From Nevskiales bacterium (GTDB taxonomy: Bacteria; Pseudomonadota; Gammaproteobacteria; Nevskiales; Nevskiaceae), in the NCBI GenBank assembly GCA_028698335.1, contig JAQVDP010000006.1, positions 175,423 through 239,422 on the forward strand: a stretch of 64,000 nucleotides of DNA. Direction: 5' to 3'. Position 1 is the stretch's first letter, and every line of letters begins with the position of its first letter. Both the position numbers and the translations under genes were made by a program. Below, piece by piece: positions 63,877 through 64,000 of this stretch. The notes below the pieces were generated by a model. The model did not search any database. It had not been told where the DNA came from and saw only the letters and a list, made by a program, of their open reading frames with translations.

Positions 63877-64000
63877 GTAATCCCCCCATTCTTAACGCCA
63901 GCCGCGAGTGGAATCATGCAGCCATGGCCAACTTCTGGGCCGGGGTGATGCCGCCGATGGCGGTGTTGGGTCGTTCGTGATTGTAGATCCATAACCAGCG
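63877..64000 (-). mobile_element. IS3-family insertion sequence, one end
   Basis: The end of an IS element enters at about 63877, the point where the lipoprotein paralogy breaks. It runs past the window edge, so only about 124 bases are visible. It carries the C-terminus of a transposase on the minus strand. The exact terminal repeat cannot be set without the other end. Confidence 0.8.
63914..64000 (-). CDS. IS3-family transposase (integrase-core ORF B), C-terminal fragment
   Basis: The last 28 residues are visible on the minus strand and include WLWIYNHERPNTAIGGITPA followed by QKLAMAA and a TGA. This is the highly conserved C-terminus of IS3-family DDE transposases. The rest of the gene is outside the window. 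Confidence 0.88.
   Translation of the reverse strand, partial: RWLWIYNHERPNTAIGGITPAQKLAMAA

Overview
The window is about two-thirds G+C, densely packed, and uses ATG, GTG and TTG starts. Its gene set (AcnD/PrpF-type methylcitrate cycle with a sigma-54 activator, SoxR, RimO/TruD, large PAS/HD-GYP sensors, a Lol-like exporter) points to a Gram-negative proteobacterium. My best guess is a Gammaproteobacterium of the Nevskiales/Xanthomonadales kind. That placement is inference; there is no rRNA or other taxonomic marker here. I found no rRNA, tRNA or CRISPR array.

Layout. 1-3048: tail of an HD-GYP phosphodiesterase, then the truD/rimO pair. 3174-6830: an arsenosugar-type trio (peroxidase-like protein, ArsM, radical-SAM ArsS) followed by a cysteine synthase. 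6815-22401: small metabolic and regulatory units, namely tautomerase/NTF2/GST with a divergent LysR, an ABC-2 exporter, SoxR with a divergent lipoprotein, SDR plus flavin monooxygenase plus AraC, thiolase/thioesterase with MarR, two hydrolases and a PhyH-type oxygenase. 22554-26486: a 1310-residue REC-like/PAS/GAF/HD-GYP sensor. 26538-31963: a seven-gene minus-strand operon ending in an OlsF-like double acyltransferase. 32269-41032: prpR and the divergent prpB-prpC-acnD-(SRPBCC)-prpF methylcitrate operon. 41194-44601: small hypothetical proteins, an NAD(P)-binding protein and rsgA.

44716-62426 is the most interesting part, a candidate biosynthetic cluster for a polyketide-derived lipid. It holds a phosphopantetheinyl transferase, an Asp/Asn-hydroxylase-like (LpxO-like) oxygenase, a CapK-type adenylate-forming enzyme, a UPF0104-type membrane protein, a glycosyltransferase, a candidate N-acyltransferase, a 2535-residue fully reducing type I PKS (KS-AT-DH-cMT-ER-KR-ACP, no thioesterase), a JmjC-like oxygenase, a LolD/LolC-like ABC exporter and a LolA-like periplasmic protein. 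Together these could build, release, decorate and export a methyl-branched acyl chain to the outer membrane.

62591-64000 has clearly lower G+C (about 45 percent by eye). It carries two tandem paralogous lipoprotein genes, a 68-base GGGGACAGACCACG inverted-repeat element, a coding fragment, and an IS3-family transposase end that truncates the second lipoprotein gene at the window edge.
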